This document shows positions 21,995-33,947 of a stretch of DNA of 64,000 nt, piece after piece; the first letter of the stretch is position 1; each line of letters begins with the position of its first letter. The notes under the pieces are model-generated. The model ran no database searches. It was not told the DNA's origin and was given only the letters and a program-made list of their open reading frames with translations. Source of the stretch: Dipteronia dyeriana (Eukaryota; Streptophyta; Magnoliopsida; Sapindales; Sapindaceae); the NCBI GenBank assembly GCA_032871835.1, contig CM065302.1:6241382-6305381 (forward strand). Reading direction: 5' to 3'. The translations under genes were made by a program, and so were the position numbers.

Positions 21995-23260
21995 TATGGG
22001 TAAGTCCAAGACTTCTGCAGGGGTATTACCTCAAGTTACTATAGGTACCACTAGGAGCAGAAACAACAGTAATTATGGAACGGGGTATCCACTTAGCTAA
22101 CCTTATGGACATTTCTTTACCTAGGTTAGTTCAAAAAAGAATGTGGGAGACATTCATGCAGCATCCGGTTGTAGGAAATACAACCTTGGTTAGAGATTTC
22201 TATGCCAACATGGTCCAAAAAGTTTTCTTTACCAGCAGTATGGTCCAAATGAGAGGGGTTGCAGTGCAGATCAGTGAGAACATCATTAACACTCATTTTG
22301 GCATAACTCTGGTATCCCAAAACACCCTACCTCTAGGATACTGTAGCTTTGACGGGTCTCAAGAAGAGCTAGCTGGGCTTTTGAGAGGAAATGGTGATAC
22401 CCGATGGGATAGAAAGCATCTATTGAAACACATGGAGTTATCGAAGGATCTAACTATCTTGAGCATGTTTATCTCAGCGTCTCTAAAGCCCGTACTCCAC
22501 ATCAGTTCAATCCCAGTGAAGAAGGCTGAGTTGCTAGCTTTTGTTATCACCTCTGCCCCGGTTGATATTGGAAGGATCATTAAAGCAGAGATTTACGATG
22601 CAGGGGACATTGACATTAAAGGAAAAAAGAAAAAAACTGCAAGTAGGCCTATTCCTTTCCCGTGCTTAATTATAAAAATATGCAGAGATGCAAGAGTTCT
22701 AGAGTAAGGTGATGATAAGATAACCACTGGGGGTAGTGGGCCTATAAATCTCCGTTCTTAGACTAACTCTGTGAGCAAAGCCATGGCTAGTAAGAAGACG
22801 AGACCAGAAGGAATTTCCCTTCATAAAGGAGGCTCCAGATCTGAGGGATCAGATGAAGAAGATTATGACTATGGCGTTTCTGGAGATGATAAGGATACAG
22901 AGGTCCTAAGCAAAGTAGCCAAATCATGGATAAGCTAGAGTGGTTGATGAAGGCGGTCGGGGAGAGCCAGATTGTTCAGACTCGTATAGAAGGCAAGAGT
23001 GATACTCTCTCCTAGCAGTTTTATGATTTCAGAGTAGACTAGAAGGCCAAGATGGAGGATATCAGAACGGACAATGCCGATATAAGGCAGCAGTTGGGCC
23101 TCCGGACTTATCAAAGGAGAGTGGCGTAGAAGACCAAAACCACCTCCACCTCCACGTTCCGATGACCAGGGGTTCTCAGCTGTAGATTATATGCACGACT
23201 ATATGTCAGTTGAAGACCTCGAGAGGGGAAGGAAGGTTAAGGATCCCATGTTTAAGGATT
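21995..23260 (+). pseudogene. Env-like third ORF of Athila (putative plant transposon protein domain)
   Basis: The open core (22075-22707, 210 codons) reads MWETFMQHPVVGNTTLVRDFYANMV, then VQMRGVAVQISENIIN and RPIPFPCLIIKICRDARVLE. This pattern (VR-FYAN; VRGV.v.IS...IN..F; PFP.LI) is that of the 'putative plant transposon protein' domain found as an extra ORF in Athila elements. A likelier start is MGKSKTSAG at 21995 in another frame, implying a frameshift near 22075-22100. After the stop at 22705-22707 an acidic, then helical region continues with several stops to about 23260. Its function is unknown; 'env-like' refers only to position. No clear membrane segment is seen in the open part. Confidence 0.7.
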
Positions 23261-25147
23261 GACCAGACGACTATTTCATACCACCATTTGCTCCGATCGT
23301 GTTGCTTTTATTTTGTTTTAGCACTTTTGTTTTTATCTTTTTAGGATATTTAACTTGATGGATTTTCTTTCTTATTGCATTTTAGTTGGAACTTCTCTTT
23401 TATTTATTATATTTTATCTCATTCATATTTATTTTATGTCTATCATTTAAACTTTGGTTAAACTAGATTTGTGGATTTGTATTGTGCTTAGCTTTTAGGC
23501 TTTGGTGATGTTTACTTTTTATGCGATGTTGTGTTTGTCCCCTTTCCCGCTTCTAAGCTTACATTGTTCATTCATTTCATTTGTGCAAACATTGAGGACA
23601 ATATTTCATTTAGGTTTGGTGGTGCGGTCATTCGATAGCCAGGTTTTGCTTTTGTATGTCTTGCCTGATTGTTTCGTGTGCTTTATCTTTAAATTTTTAT
23701 TTTTGCATGATTGTGTGTTTTGGGTCAAATTTCTAACAATTTTGAGGCAGAATTTTGAGCAACAAGGGTTGCTTGTTGAGATGCTTTTGATCTGACCCGT
23801 TGTAGAAAATTTTTGGAATGTCATGTATCACTCTAAGGCTGTGTTGGCCAAAGCTGCACCACATTGCTTACACACATCCTACTAGACTCATTGTGCATTA
23901 GTGAATGAGGTAGCGCACCTGAGATGTCTAGATCATTAGTGGAGACTACCCATGTGAGCTTCATTGCCTAAATATTACGTCCACAAGAGTGAATTTCAAT
24001 TTTACTCTCCAAACACTCATCATATAGATATTAGAAATGAGAAAAAGGAACTCTTCTTATTGCATTGAACATTAAAGAACAAATTTTCAAAAGTTGGCCT
24101 CATATGATTTACCTTGTTTTCTTGCTATACTCGTACATATAGAGATGACGTAGACAATGTGTGTTAACCACTTAAAATTACCCAAACACGTTCCTAAACC
24201 TTGTGTGTGCCTAAATGTCCAAAGAATGTGAACCTACACACTAAACCCAATCACCATATCCACCCCATGTTACATCTACACCACACTAGATTCAAACTAT
24301 TAACTTTCCCATAACAATGATCATTTCGTGAGGAAAGGAAGATGGAAGCCCCAAAAAGTAATGTACCAAAATGTATTCAATTAGCGTGTACTTAGGCTCA
24401 TTGTGTAAATTGCACCACTTTATCAAAAAAAAAAATAGTAGAGCCTTAAAATTCCATTGTAAAATGTTGTTTAAATGTAAAGCAACCACTAAAATGTACG
24501 AGCTTTGAAAGTCAATAAATTGTCTAGGCGCTAAAAAAGGGAATGTACAAAGGATATTAAGGAAAACACTCTAATGTGGTCATTGTCTCACCAATAAAAC
24601 CATACCCACCCGACCTCTCCATCACCATCTATCATCAACCACACTTGCACATAAAAAGAAGTCCTAATTGATCTTTAGGAAGGGTCTAGCTTGAAAACAA
24701 GGGAGTTATTAATGTTTGATTCCATTCATGAGGTTTATTTGCATGAAACTATTAGCGTCCTTTCAAATTTTCCATATGCCTGTAATTTTGAAAACTTTTT
24801 ATACATAAACTCCAACTCGTATATGTTTGATGAGCGAGCCTAGGTTCAGTGTGAAAAAATGAGAGAAATCTTGAAAGGCTTAGAGTCAAGGCGAAATGTT
24901 ATCTAACGACTCATGTGTTCGATGCTTTTGAAGCTAACTCCATAAAGAAGTCTGGAGTTGTAGCACCTCGGTTTACATGTCTTGGCATCCCACTTTACTA
25001 CAATATGGGTTGGCTAATGTCGCATCCCAACTTTAGTTGGCTCGGTGAAAATTGCAATTGAAAATGGTGTTCTCTTAGTTTAGTTCGGATTAGGTTAATT
25101 TACCGTTTTTATTTACTTCGGTTTTGCCCAGGGACGAGAAAAAGATA
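23261..25147. other. Athila 3' untranslated region
   Basis: T-rich then mixed sequence without coding signals. The phrase cattgaggacaatatttca followed by ggtttggtgg (23592-23622) is typical of the end of Athila/Tat coding regions and may be a decayed internal purine tract. Nothing else recognisable until the polypurine tract. Confidence 0.6.
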
Positions 25148-25160
25148 GGTTTTGGGGTAT
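25148..25160 (+). promoter_or_regulatory. Polypurine tract of Athila element 2
   Basis: The sequence ggttttggggtat, preceded by ggacgagaaaaagata, lies directly before the TGATAAC start of the 3' LTR, where plus-strand DNA synthesis is primed. Confidence 0.7.
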
Positions 25161-25161
25161 T

Positions 25162-25619
25162 TGATAACACCCATTTCTACACTCAGTGTAGCCTCTATAT
25201 TTGTCAATTGCACTCGTTCCTGAGTAAAAATTGAGTTTTAATGGCGCATTAAGCTTGTGCAGGCTGCTTTAGCAATCCCAATGTAAGAGTGCGAAATTGA
25301 GAAAAATTAGAGCCAAAACGAAAGAATTGAAGTCATAAAAGGTCAAGGATGGCGCTGGTGAGGCACCACTAGACCAGTGCCACTCTCACCAACACACGAG
25401 ATCAGTGGTATTGCGCTGGTGAGGCACCACTCGATCAGTGCAACCCTCACTAGTGCACAATATCAGTGGTGTTGCGCTGGTGAAGTACCACTCGACCAGC
25501 GTAACAGTCCAACTCTACAGAACTTTTAAGGTTTTGTGCCTCATTCCTAAACATATAAATACCCCTTCTTGAGCTATTTTGGGCACCTCTTGCACGACCC
25601 TAAGCTTCAACTCTCCCTT
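25162..25619 (+). repeat. Athila element 2, 3' LTR, truncated
   Basis: Aligns with the first 458 bp or so of the 5' LTR, including the GC-rich module (25352-25505) and the TATA box. The match stops within caactctccctta; the remaining 1.1 kb of LTR is missing and unrelated sequence follows. Confidence 0.85.
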
Positions 25620-26221
25620 AACATGCCCAAGTGGTAGTAAATGGTACAAGCAGCAAATCTTGAAAGCCCTGGCACGTCAAGAGTTCTTGATGAATAACAG
25701 CTATTGGGGCTTGCCCATTTTCGACCAAATATGCCCAAAATATCTTTGAAAGGGTGGCAGTCTTGCACACAATTTACATTGAATTCACACAAGGATCTTG
25801 AGCGACATGTCATGGAAGTCACGTGACCGATCATGTCATTGGCATTTAATTGAGCTGTAAAATAAATATGGCCCAATAGATGTCGATAAATATTGGGTCG
25901 TGTTTTTTGTTCTACATCTAAAAGAAGCCCACTTAAATGGTTTTTTCTACTTCGATTTGGTTAAAGAACTTTTTTAAGAAACGACAAAAACCTGAGTGTA
26001 TTTTTTTACATGTAATTATAGTCTACTAATCTACTATAAACCATTTTTTACTGCAAATGTATGTGTATACATTTAATCGAGTAAGCGGCATACCGAAACT
26101 TACACAAATCAACCACTATAAATATGATCTAAAATGGTAAATTTGCGCACAAAAGATGTCTGCTTAGTTTTCCTACAATTTACGATTTAATGGATAAATG
26201 TGGATCTCGAACTATTATCAT
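25620..26221. other. Unassigned sequence to the right of the Athila truncation
   Basis: No similarity to the neighbouring elements is visible. A minus-strand frame of 89 codons (25876-25607) is open, but its end crosses the LTR breakpoint and no domain is recognised, so it is not called a gene. This may be older genomic DNA into which the hAT-like element inserted. Confidence 0.4.
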
Positions 26222-28267
26222 TAGGGGTGTGTAAAAATCCATCAAATCGAACCAGACCGACCAACCTAACTCATAAAGTTTGGGTTGATTCGATTACAAA
26301 TATAAAGAATGGATGGTTCGGTTTGTCTTTTGGACAACCCGATTAAAGATGGTTTGGTTTGTGTTAGGTTTTAGTTTGTGTTGGCATGAATTCCATATCA
26401 AAATGATGTTTACTTGTAATGACTTAGTTATTTAGGTTCATGATGATTCAAGCTTCAAGGAAGAAGAAACAACAAGTCAAAGCAAGTTCTAAGTCTTCAA
26501 AGAGAAAGGATTCAATTTGGTTCTACAAAGGTATACTAAGACCTTATCTTTCTCTTACAAGGCTTAGGCACACACACACATATCATACATTTGTGTTCCT
26601 GCATAGTTGTGCACCTTTATAGACACACATACACATATTATACATTTGTGTCCCTGCATCGTTGTGCACCTTTATAGGCACACACATATAATTCATTCAT
26701 ATGTGTCCCTACATCGTTGTGCTCCGTGTATAACACATTCACACACTTGGAGATGAATACTCATGCATTGGTTTGGAAATAACATGTTTTGGAATATACA
26801 TGATTGGAAACTATCTCTATGTAGTTTGCATTCTAGTGTGAATTGTGTTTGTGTGTGTATATATTTGTATAACATGGATATTGAACTTGTATTTAGTCTT
26901 AAATCATTCTTGATTGATTTTTGGTCATTTCAGCTACTCATACTATTGATTTCAAGTTCAAAGTCAAAAGATACTACACTTTCAACTCATGTTTCATACA
27001 TTGTCTTTGTATTCGTATATCAAGTCGAATTATTATTTTTTGGGTTGAGTATCTTATATGTCCATGTCCGTGTGAGAGTTATGGTTCGTAATCCGTAAAT
27101 GGATTCAAATTTTGAGTTTGAAGGCCGAAGAACGGTAGAAAAACGCGAAGGAAGGTCGAAGGAGAAAGAAGCAAGCATATACTTCTTTCCCGAGATGACG
27201 CGTGGCCATCTCGGGTCAGAAGGCTTGCTGCCCCGAGATGCCCACACGCCATCTCAGGCAGCAAACTTGCTTGGCTTCTCTTTTCCCCTCTTGGTCATTT
27301 CACATGTCCAAGTCTCCCACTCCTTTATAAACTCTTTCCCTCTCACATTTCATTCTAAGAAGAAATTCAAATCAAGTGTGCAGAATTTTCTCTCTAAATT
27401 TTCTCACCTTCCAAACACCATAACTTCTTCATTTGAACTCCGATTTGAGTGATTCAAAGTTGAGAGTGTTCATCTATTCATCCTCCATCGTTTCTCTGAA
27501 GGTTTGAGTTTATTTTGCTTCTGTTTTTGGTGTCTAATCATACAAAAACGGGACTGCACCTTGATCAACTAAGGTATTGATTTTCTCTCTAAGTTTTCTT
27601 TTAAAACTTGGTCAATTGCCTTGGGTTTTCTTCTTCTACATATATTTGTATATTGTGAGTGTTTTTATTTGTGTTTTTAACACTTTCAAAGCTAGGTTGA
27701 GTTTCAATTGAAATCATTCATGTTGAGTTAGTTTTTGATTTTGCCCATGTTATCACATGATTGAGATTGTATTGTGCTAGCTTTGATTCTAGGACTATTT
27801 TGTGATCTTTGATTGATTGATTTTGAGAAAAACAGTTCATCACATGTATTAGGCTCTCTTGGCCAAAATTCTCACATAATACATGTGCTTATGTTCTTTT
27901 GAGCTATTCATGTGATTTGTTGAATCTATGATTAGGAATATGCTCTAGAACTTATGCTTAGATCTATTTGACATTGTCATATGATTTTAGCATGTTTTAG
28001 ATTTTTGTGATTTAAACTTGATCTTATGATTTGTTGATCATATCTTGTGATTCAAGTTTAGATATATGCATGAATCTAGTTTGTGATTAATGTTGATCAT
28101 ATCTTATGTAAACTATATTGACTACTCATGCGTGATGAACTAGACTATATGTGATTTGTGCATTCATGCTCATGTCTAGTATTTTCCATAGGATGTGTTG
28201 ATCATAGCATTCTATGTTGCGTGCTTGTTTGCGTTTTGCATTCATGATCACCTAGATGCCTTGTAAG

Positions 28268-28565
28268 AAGGAAGTCTTGATAATAGGTGTGAAACCTATG
28301 GTGTTGAGCAAGAAGTCTTGGCAAGAGGTGTGAAGCCTCGGATTGTCGAGTAAGAAAGTCTTGGCTAGAGGTGTGAAGCCTTGGATAGTCGAGCAAGAAG
28401 TCTTGCCTATAGTTGGGAGAACTCGGATAGGTGAGCAAGGAAGTCTTGACTAGAGTCGGGATGACTCGAATAGTTGAGCAAGAAGTCTTGCCTTGGGTTG
28501 CAAAGATCCAGATAAGGTGAGCAAGGAAGTCTTGACAAAAGGTGTGAAGCCTCAGATTGTTGAGC
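28268..28565. repeat. Minisatellite within the solo LTR, about 43-bp unit, seven copies
   Basis: The phrase 'gagcaagaagtcttg' and its variants recur near 28273, 28313, 28353, 28398, 28442, 28483 and 28528, with 'ggtgtgaagcct' between. Tandem repeats inside LTRs are common in SIRE-type elements. Confidence 0.85.
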
Positions 28566-28970
28566 ATAGGGCGGCAACTTCTAGAGTAGGATAAGAGGGT
28601 AGTTTCTAGGTGAAGATGTCACTTGGGAGATTGTACTTGTCTTATCTACTAGTGGATTTTGTTTACCGGTGGCTGCTAGGCCATGGATGCTTCCTTTTCG
28701 GAGGTTTACCATGTTATATCTTGTGTCAACTTTTCTCTATCCCTATTTCTCTAATATTTGTATTGTGGATAGAACTCTTTATATATGTTGACTTCCTCTT
28801 TATAAAATAGATTGTGTATGTGTTACAATTACTTGTTTGTATCACATTTTACTTGTGTTTATATATTGATTAATTGTCTTTAATTAATATATATATTGTG
28901 ATACAAGCAATCTAGAGGGACAAACTTTTGTTTGTTTCTAAGGGAGTCGAAAAAGGTGCCTAACCTATTC

Positions 28971-28972
<2 letters not shown>

Positions 28973-29010
<38 letters not shown>
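28973..29010. repeat. 38-bp poly(C) run
   Basis: An uninterrupted run of 38 C. The related LTRs at 37130 and 45220 have only 6-8 C at this position, so the run is an expansion or an assembly artefact. Confidence 0.9.
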
Positions 29011-29013
<3 letters not shown>

Positions 29014-29184
29014 CTCTAGATTAGCCTTGAGCATTTAACCGTGATTGTATTTTCAGTTTGGGGTTGAATGAAATAATTCACCAACCCACAACAAACCAAA
29101 TATTTAAAAAAGTAAAACTAAAATATAAAATTCACATGCGTTTTTTATTTAGTATAGGTTTTATAACTTTTACCGATTACTTTA

Positions 29185-29187
<3 letters not shown>

Positions 29188-29225
<38 letters not shown>
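29188..29225. repeat. (TA)n microsatellite
   Basis: About 38 bases of TA at the left edge of the inner AT-rich insertion in the hAT-like element. Confidence 0.9.
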
Positions 29226-29229
<4 letters not shown>

Positions 29230-29230
<1 letters not shown>

Positions 29231-30291
29231 GAGGCGAAGCCAGAATTTTGGCTTTAAGGGGACCAGGACAAAAACTAATATTGTAGGTCACGTAATCTTT
29301 AAATAATATCATAAAGAATCTCATATAAAAGAAAGTATGGAATCTTACATCTGATATTTTTCAACAAAATGTGATACCATTTGGTGTTAAAAGTAATGAT
29401 ATAAATAAATAAATAAAATAGACATTAACTAATTAAAATGTAATACGTCTATTTTATAATTAAAAAATTATTTATAACTAATCAATCTAATTTTCTTCAT
29501 AATTTTCATTTTAATTATATAATTAAAGAGTATATGAAAAAACATCTTTTATTTTGTTACAAAACCTAGATCTATTCTTAACGGTATGCCGTATGCATAA
29601 CTGAAAATAATATTTTAGTAGTTCATGACTTATAAAATATAAATGTCAGTAGATTAATTAAAATATCATTATACCATTGATATGTTTAATTCACAATTAT
29701 TTACATGCTCGTAATTTAATTTTATAATATTCATATCAAACCAAATTAAATTATAATAATTTTGAACAAAATTTAAATAATAAACTAATAAAAAAATTAT
29801 CAAAATCATATTAATAATTAACCTAACAAAATAAATAATATAGGTCATCTCTATAAGAGTTTAATATTTACTTAGTTTGTTTTAAAGACATCTAAAAAAA
29901 TAATATTGTATATATAATATACACTAGATTAGGCAATAATGTAAGAAATAATAGGAAATGAAAATATTAAAATGGACCGGTTTTGTTTCCTAATTTTATT
30001 GTCAATAAAATTATGGAAATAAAAATTATTAGTTAATTTATATTATTAAAATATAAATAGAAAATTATAAAATTATTATATTATAAATTATTAGTTAATT
30101 TATATTATATGCTATAATATAATATTACCAATACTTAATATATATTATAATATAATATTACCAATTCTTAATATATATTATAACATATAGTTTTTTTTTA
30201 TTGATTTATGTTTTAAATTTACATATGATATATATTTTTTTTATTGGTTGGGGGGGCCATGGCCCTTATGGGCCTCCCTAAATTCACCTCT
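29230..30291. mobile_element. AT-rich inner insertion with short terminal inverted repeats
   Basis: The left end reads AGAGGCGAAGCCAGAATTTTG and the right end, inverted, reads AGAGGTGAATTTAGGGAGGCC, sharing AGAGGYGAA. The 'gaggcgaagccag...' opening is a common start of small non-autonomous plant elements. The interior is extremely AT-rich with no ORF. Flanking simple repeats (TA on the left, TC on the right) hide any target duplication, so the borders are tentative. Confidence 0.4.
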
Positions 30292-30580
30292 CTCTCTCTC
30301 TCTCCCTATATATATATATAATATTTTATGTTATGATTTTTTTATTTAAATATATTTTATAATATAATCAATAAAAAAAAAAATCGTATTCAAATCTAAA
30401 TAGATAAACCAATCCAAACCAATCCAACCTTTTTTTGTTTGGTTTGGTTTGTATTAGTTTAAAAAAATTAAATTGGTTTGGTTTGGGTTGAAATATAGCC
30501 AAACCAATCCATATTTTGGTTTAGTTTGACATTGAACTTCAGCTCAAACCAAACCGAAAATGCATATCCCTAATTATCAT

Positions 30581-32002
30581 ATATTTAAAATAGAAAGTGT
30601 GAAATGGTTTTTCTAATGATAAACTAAATACTTAATGACTACCATTATATATATTCAAAGGCATATCAGATAAATTACATGATCAAATTTAATTATCGAT
30701 AAGGAAGCACATGATCATATAAAATAAGCATTTTTTTTAGGCCATTGGAGCAGAAAAGGGTATTATCACTAAAGTCTCTATTTTTTAACGAATTATCACT
30801 TTTTTTAAACATCTTTACCATAATAGTCACTTTAATCCCTTAGTTTTTCAAAATACATCAATTTAATCCATTTGACTAAAAACTAACGGCAAACTATAAC
30901 AGAATATGTAAAAGTAAAACTTTTTTAAAGATTTGTTGATTTAAACGTGTATATATATGGTCCAATTATAGAGGCTTCAATCTGAAAAAAAACAGAGTAT
31001 ATATAAAAACAAAAGAAGGCCAACAAATGATACACATAGAAATCAAACTATTTCACTCTCAGGCACACTAAAATTTAACTAAATAAAAATAAGAACTTAG
31101 ATTGGAAACAACACAACCAAAGCATTTCAAAAAACTTCTAAAAGAACCAAATTTAGTGAAAAACTGAATACGATAATACTGAGTCAGTATAGAACGAACC
31201 AATCAACACATTCAATTGAGTTGACCCACTCAAGAAAACCACCAAGCGACGGCTAAACAAAGCAAAAAGCTGTGAACAGCGAGCAACGAGCAGCGAGCGG
31301 TGAAAGACGGTGTTGAAGGACCAACTAATGACAAAAGATGACGACCAACGACAAGCAGCGAGCGTCATATACGATCATAGAGAGATTTAAGTTTAGAGAT
31401 TTAAGTTATTTCTTTTTAAGTGATTTAACTTGTCAAATATTTTATATTTTTAGGTCTTTTTATATAATATTTTCCGTGGATGGACATCCGTGGCAGAACA
31501 GTTGCAGCAATAGCCATCTTTTTTTGTAGTGCTTGTTCTTTAGGGGGGGGAGGGGGGAGATATTACTTTCAATCAAGTAGTGATCATCGGCCACAAATGT
31601 CTTGATTTTAACACCTCCAATTTCGATGTCTTATTTACTCAATTTGGATAGTATATAGATAGATTAAGTAACAAAAGACCGACTATTGTTATTTCTTTTG
31701 ATTTTGGAAGTTTCAATAACTGATTAAGATAATAACAATCATCAATTATATTACATGTGCAGTAATAAATGTTAACCGTACTATTAAAATCTATGGACAC
31801 ATCCCCATATCCCCTCTTACCCTCTCTTAGCATCAAATGTACATTGTAACCTCTTCCTTTACACCAGGAACATATTACAAAAATGTGTAAATATAGATTT
31901 CTCTTTTCAGTAGTGTGAGAACAGAGCAAGAACAACCCAACCGAACTTTTCAGCGGTTATAAAAGTGTTGTTATTTTATTTAAGTTGATTTTGGTTCTTT
32001 TA

Positions 32003-32052
<50 letters not shown>

Positions 32053-32280
32053 CAATATTTTTGGATTTTGGTACTTTGCATTTAATTAATTCATTAGCAA
32101 CATTAAAGTTTTGAAGAGCTTTCTTTTTATTTTATTTTAAGAAAAACCTATTGTAAAAATCTATTAGATGGTAGTATGCCGGTATGGTACTCAAATGAGT
32201 TTTTACTTTATTTATTACTTTTATTTTAATAATTTTTTAGTCCAAACAGACATATTTTAATATTTTAATCTTACAACACT
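30581..32280. other. Unassigned AT-rich stretch
   Basis: No coding signal. Around 30765-30900, phrases such as 'cactttaatcccttagttttt' resemble decayed repeat sequence common in plant genomes. A (TA)n array lies at 32007-32049. The G-rich run at 31543-31558 is a simple repeat. Confidence 0.4.
32007..32049. repeat. (TA)n microsatellite
   Basis: About 42 bases of TA. Confidence 0.95.
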
Positions 32281-33947
32281 TCTTCCTCTATTAACGATCG
32301 AATAAAGTGGTACTGCAGGTCTATATGCTTGGTCCTAGAATGGAACGCCGAATTCTTGACCAAATGTATTGAACTTTGACTGTCACTATGCAACACGTTC
32401 ATCACCTGATTAAATCCCAACTCGGCTAACAACCCTTATAACCATATTAACTCCTTGCTTGCTTATGTCATAGCCACATACTCTGCTTCAATTGTAGAGA
32501 TTGTCACTATCTTTTGCAACTCGGACACCTAACCAATCACGGTACTCGCTATTGTAAACACATATTCAGTGGTACTTCTTCTATGATCCACCTCTCCGGT
32601 AAAATCTGAATCCACATAACCTTTTAGCTCGAGTTCATCTCTTCTGAAGGTTAGACTTCTCTCTGTCGTACCCCGCAGGTATCTTAGGATCCACTTCACG
32701 GCCTCCCAGTGAGGCTTGCCCGGATTGGACATGTATCGGCTCACAACTCCCACTACTTGGGAAATGTCTGGTCTTGTGCAAGTCATGGCATATATTAGAC
32801 TTCCAATGAATAGAGCGTAAGGAACTCTGGCCATGAAGTCCTTCTCCTCTTCCGCTTTTAGACTCTAATCCTTGGACAACCTGAAGTGACTACCCAAAGG
32901 TGTTCTCACAGGTTTCGCGTCTCCCATGCTGAACGTCTGTAACACCTTCTAAACATACTCTGCTTGTGAAAGCTTCAATGTACCTTCTTGTTTGTTTATG
33001 CTAATCCTCATTCCAAGGATTTGCTTTGTTGGACCCAAATCCTTCACCTCAAATTCACTCGAGAGTTGCTTCTTCAAGTTGTTAATCTCTTCTAAATCTG
33101 CACCAGCTACTAATATGTCATCAATATAAAGTAGCAAAATAATAAAACTTGACTTAACCTTTTTGAAGTAGCAGCAGTAGTCAGCATTGCAACTCAAGTA
33201 GCCATTCCCTTGTATGAATCCATCAAACTTCTTGTACCATTATCGAGGAGCTTGTTTTAAACCATACAAGCTCTTTGTCAACTTGCATACCAACTCTTCA
33301 TTGCCAACTTCTACAAACCCCTCCGGTTGCTATATGTATATCTCCTCCTCCAAATCTACATGAAGAAAAGTAATCTTCACATCTAACTGCTCCAAATATA
33401 TCCCTTTTGCTGTGAAAATACTCAACACTAACCGGATCGTAGTTAGTTTAACAACGGGAGAGAAAATTTCTGAGTAATCAATACCTTCAATTTGTTAGAA
33501 ACATTTAACTACGAGTCGTGCTTTGTATCTCTTAGAACCATCATGTTCCTCTTTGATTCGAAACACCCACTGATTATGTAGGGCTTTCTTTCCTTCACAA
33601 AACTTAGCTAACTCCCAAGTTTGGTTAGATACCAACGACTTCATCTCATCCTTCATTGCAAGCTCCCACTTGCTCACATCTTCTCCCTGACATGCTCGTC
33701 ATAGTACTCAGATTCTCCCGTATCTTTCAGAAGCATGTATTGCAAGTACTTCCTATTTGGTATAGAAGTTTGAGTTGATCTTCTCAACGTATTTTGAATC
33801 TGTCGCTGAAACATCTCTAAGTGGGATAGGTACTTATACCTAGGGCTTCACACCTTGCTCTTCATCATTATGTTTAATATGTTCCATGATCCATATGTCA
33901 TGTACATCATCTGGTCCAAAATACTTTGGCTCTTTCGACTCAAACAC
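32281..33947 (-). pseudogene. Copia reverse transcriptase and RNase H (minus strand, broken, 3' truncated)
   Basis: Read from 33947 down: the RT starts with WELAMKDEMKSLVSNQTWEL (33680-33495 ORF), then RIKEEHDGSKRYKARLVVK. The catalytic box YIDDILVAG lies in the open frame 33197-32949, preceded by stops. The segment 32834-32529 (101 codons) holds YALFIGSLIYAMTCTRPDIS and the RNase H motif GYVDSDFTGEVDHRRST. Further RNase H sequence with SRTKHIDL-like content continues to about 32281 and stops before the usual C-terminal end. Catalytic Asp-Asp is retained, but the frame is broken by several stops. Confidence 0.85.

Larger units (their letters stand above)
13719..25619 (+). mobile_element. Athila-type Ty3/gypsy element 2, nearly full length, 3' LTR truncated
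   Basis: The element has a 5' LTR (13719-15287), degraded primer site, gag, protease, RT-RNase H, integrase, an env-like ORF, a polypurine tract (25148-25160) and 458 bp of a 3' LTR (25162-25619). Both LTRs begin TGATAAC[A/T]CCCATTTCTACACT. Gene order gag-PR-RT-RH-INT plus a further ORF, and the gag motif INGATDNAIRLRIFPFSLKD, identify Athila. It inserted in the chromodomain of the minus-strand chromovirus. Many stops, most explainable as C-to-T or G-to-A changes, show long silencing. Confidence 0.85.
26379..29054 (+). repeat. Solo LTR of a SIRE/Maximus-like copia element
   Basis: Starts TGTTGGCATGAATTCCATATC and ends TTTCA. It is flanked by GTTTG on both sides (26374-26378 and 29055-29059), a perfect 5-bp target duplication. 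Near its end a C-run followed by tccctctagatta matches the end region of the SIRE-type LTRs at 37130 and 45220. No internal coding sequence remains, so one LTR was left by recombination between two. Length is 2676 bp, including a minisatellite and an unusually long poly(C). Confidence 0.75.
26222..30572. mobile_element. hAT-like DNA element with 8-bp target duplication, containing nested insertions
   Basis: The left end reads TAGGGGTGTGTAAAAATCC. The right end, read inverted, is TAGGGATATGCATTTTC, giving short imperfect terminal inverted repeats (TAGGGRTRTGYA). The flanks 26214-26221 and 30573-30580 are both ATTATCAT, a perfect 8-bp target-site duplication as made by hAT transposases. The interior is rich in aaccgaacc/ggtttggttt motifs typical of small non-autonomous plant hAT elements. 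No transposase is seen. Without the solo LTR (26379-29054 plus one 5-bp duplication) it would be about 1.7 kb, and less without the inner AT-rich insertion. Confidence 0.75.

Noticed and set aside
25607..25876. 89-codon minus-strand ORF as a gene
   Set aside because: Its C-terminal end crosses the truncated Athila LTR breakpoint; no family pattern recognised.
27020..27452. ORFs near 27.0-27.5 kb as a gene
   Set aside because: They lie inside the solo LTR, overlap on both strands and have no recognisable domain.
9585..31531. CACTACAAAAAA at 9585 and TTTTTTTGTAGTG at 31519 as ends of a CACTA transposon
   Set aside because: The flanking three bases differ, the pair spans unrelated nested elements, and similarity is limited to about 12 low-complexity bases.
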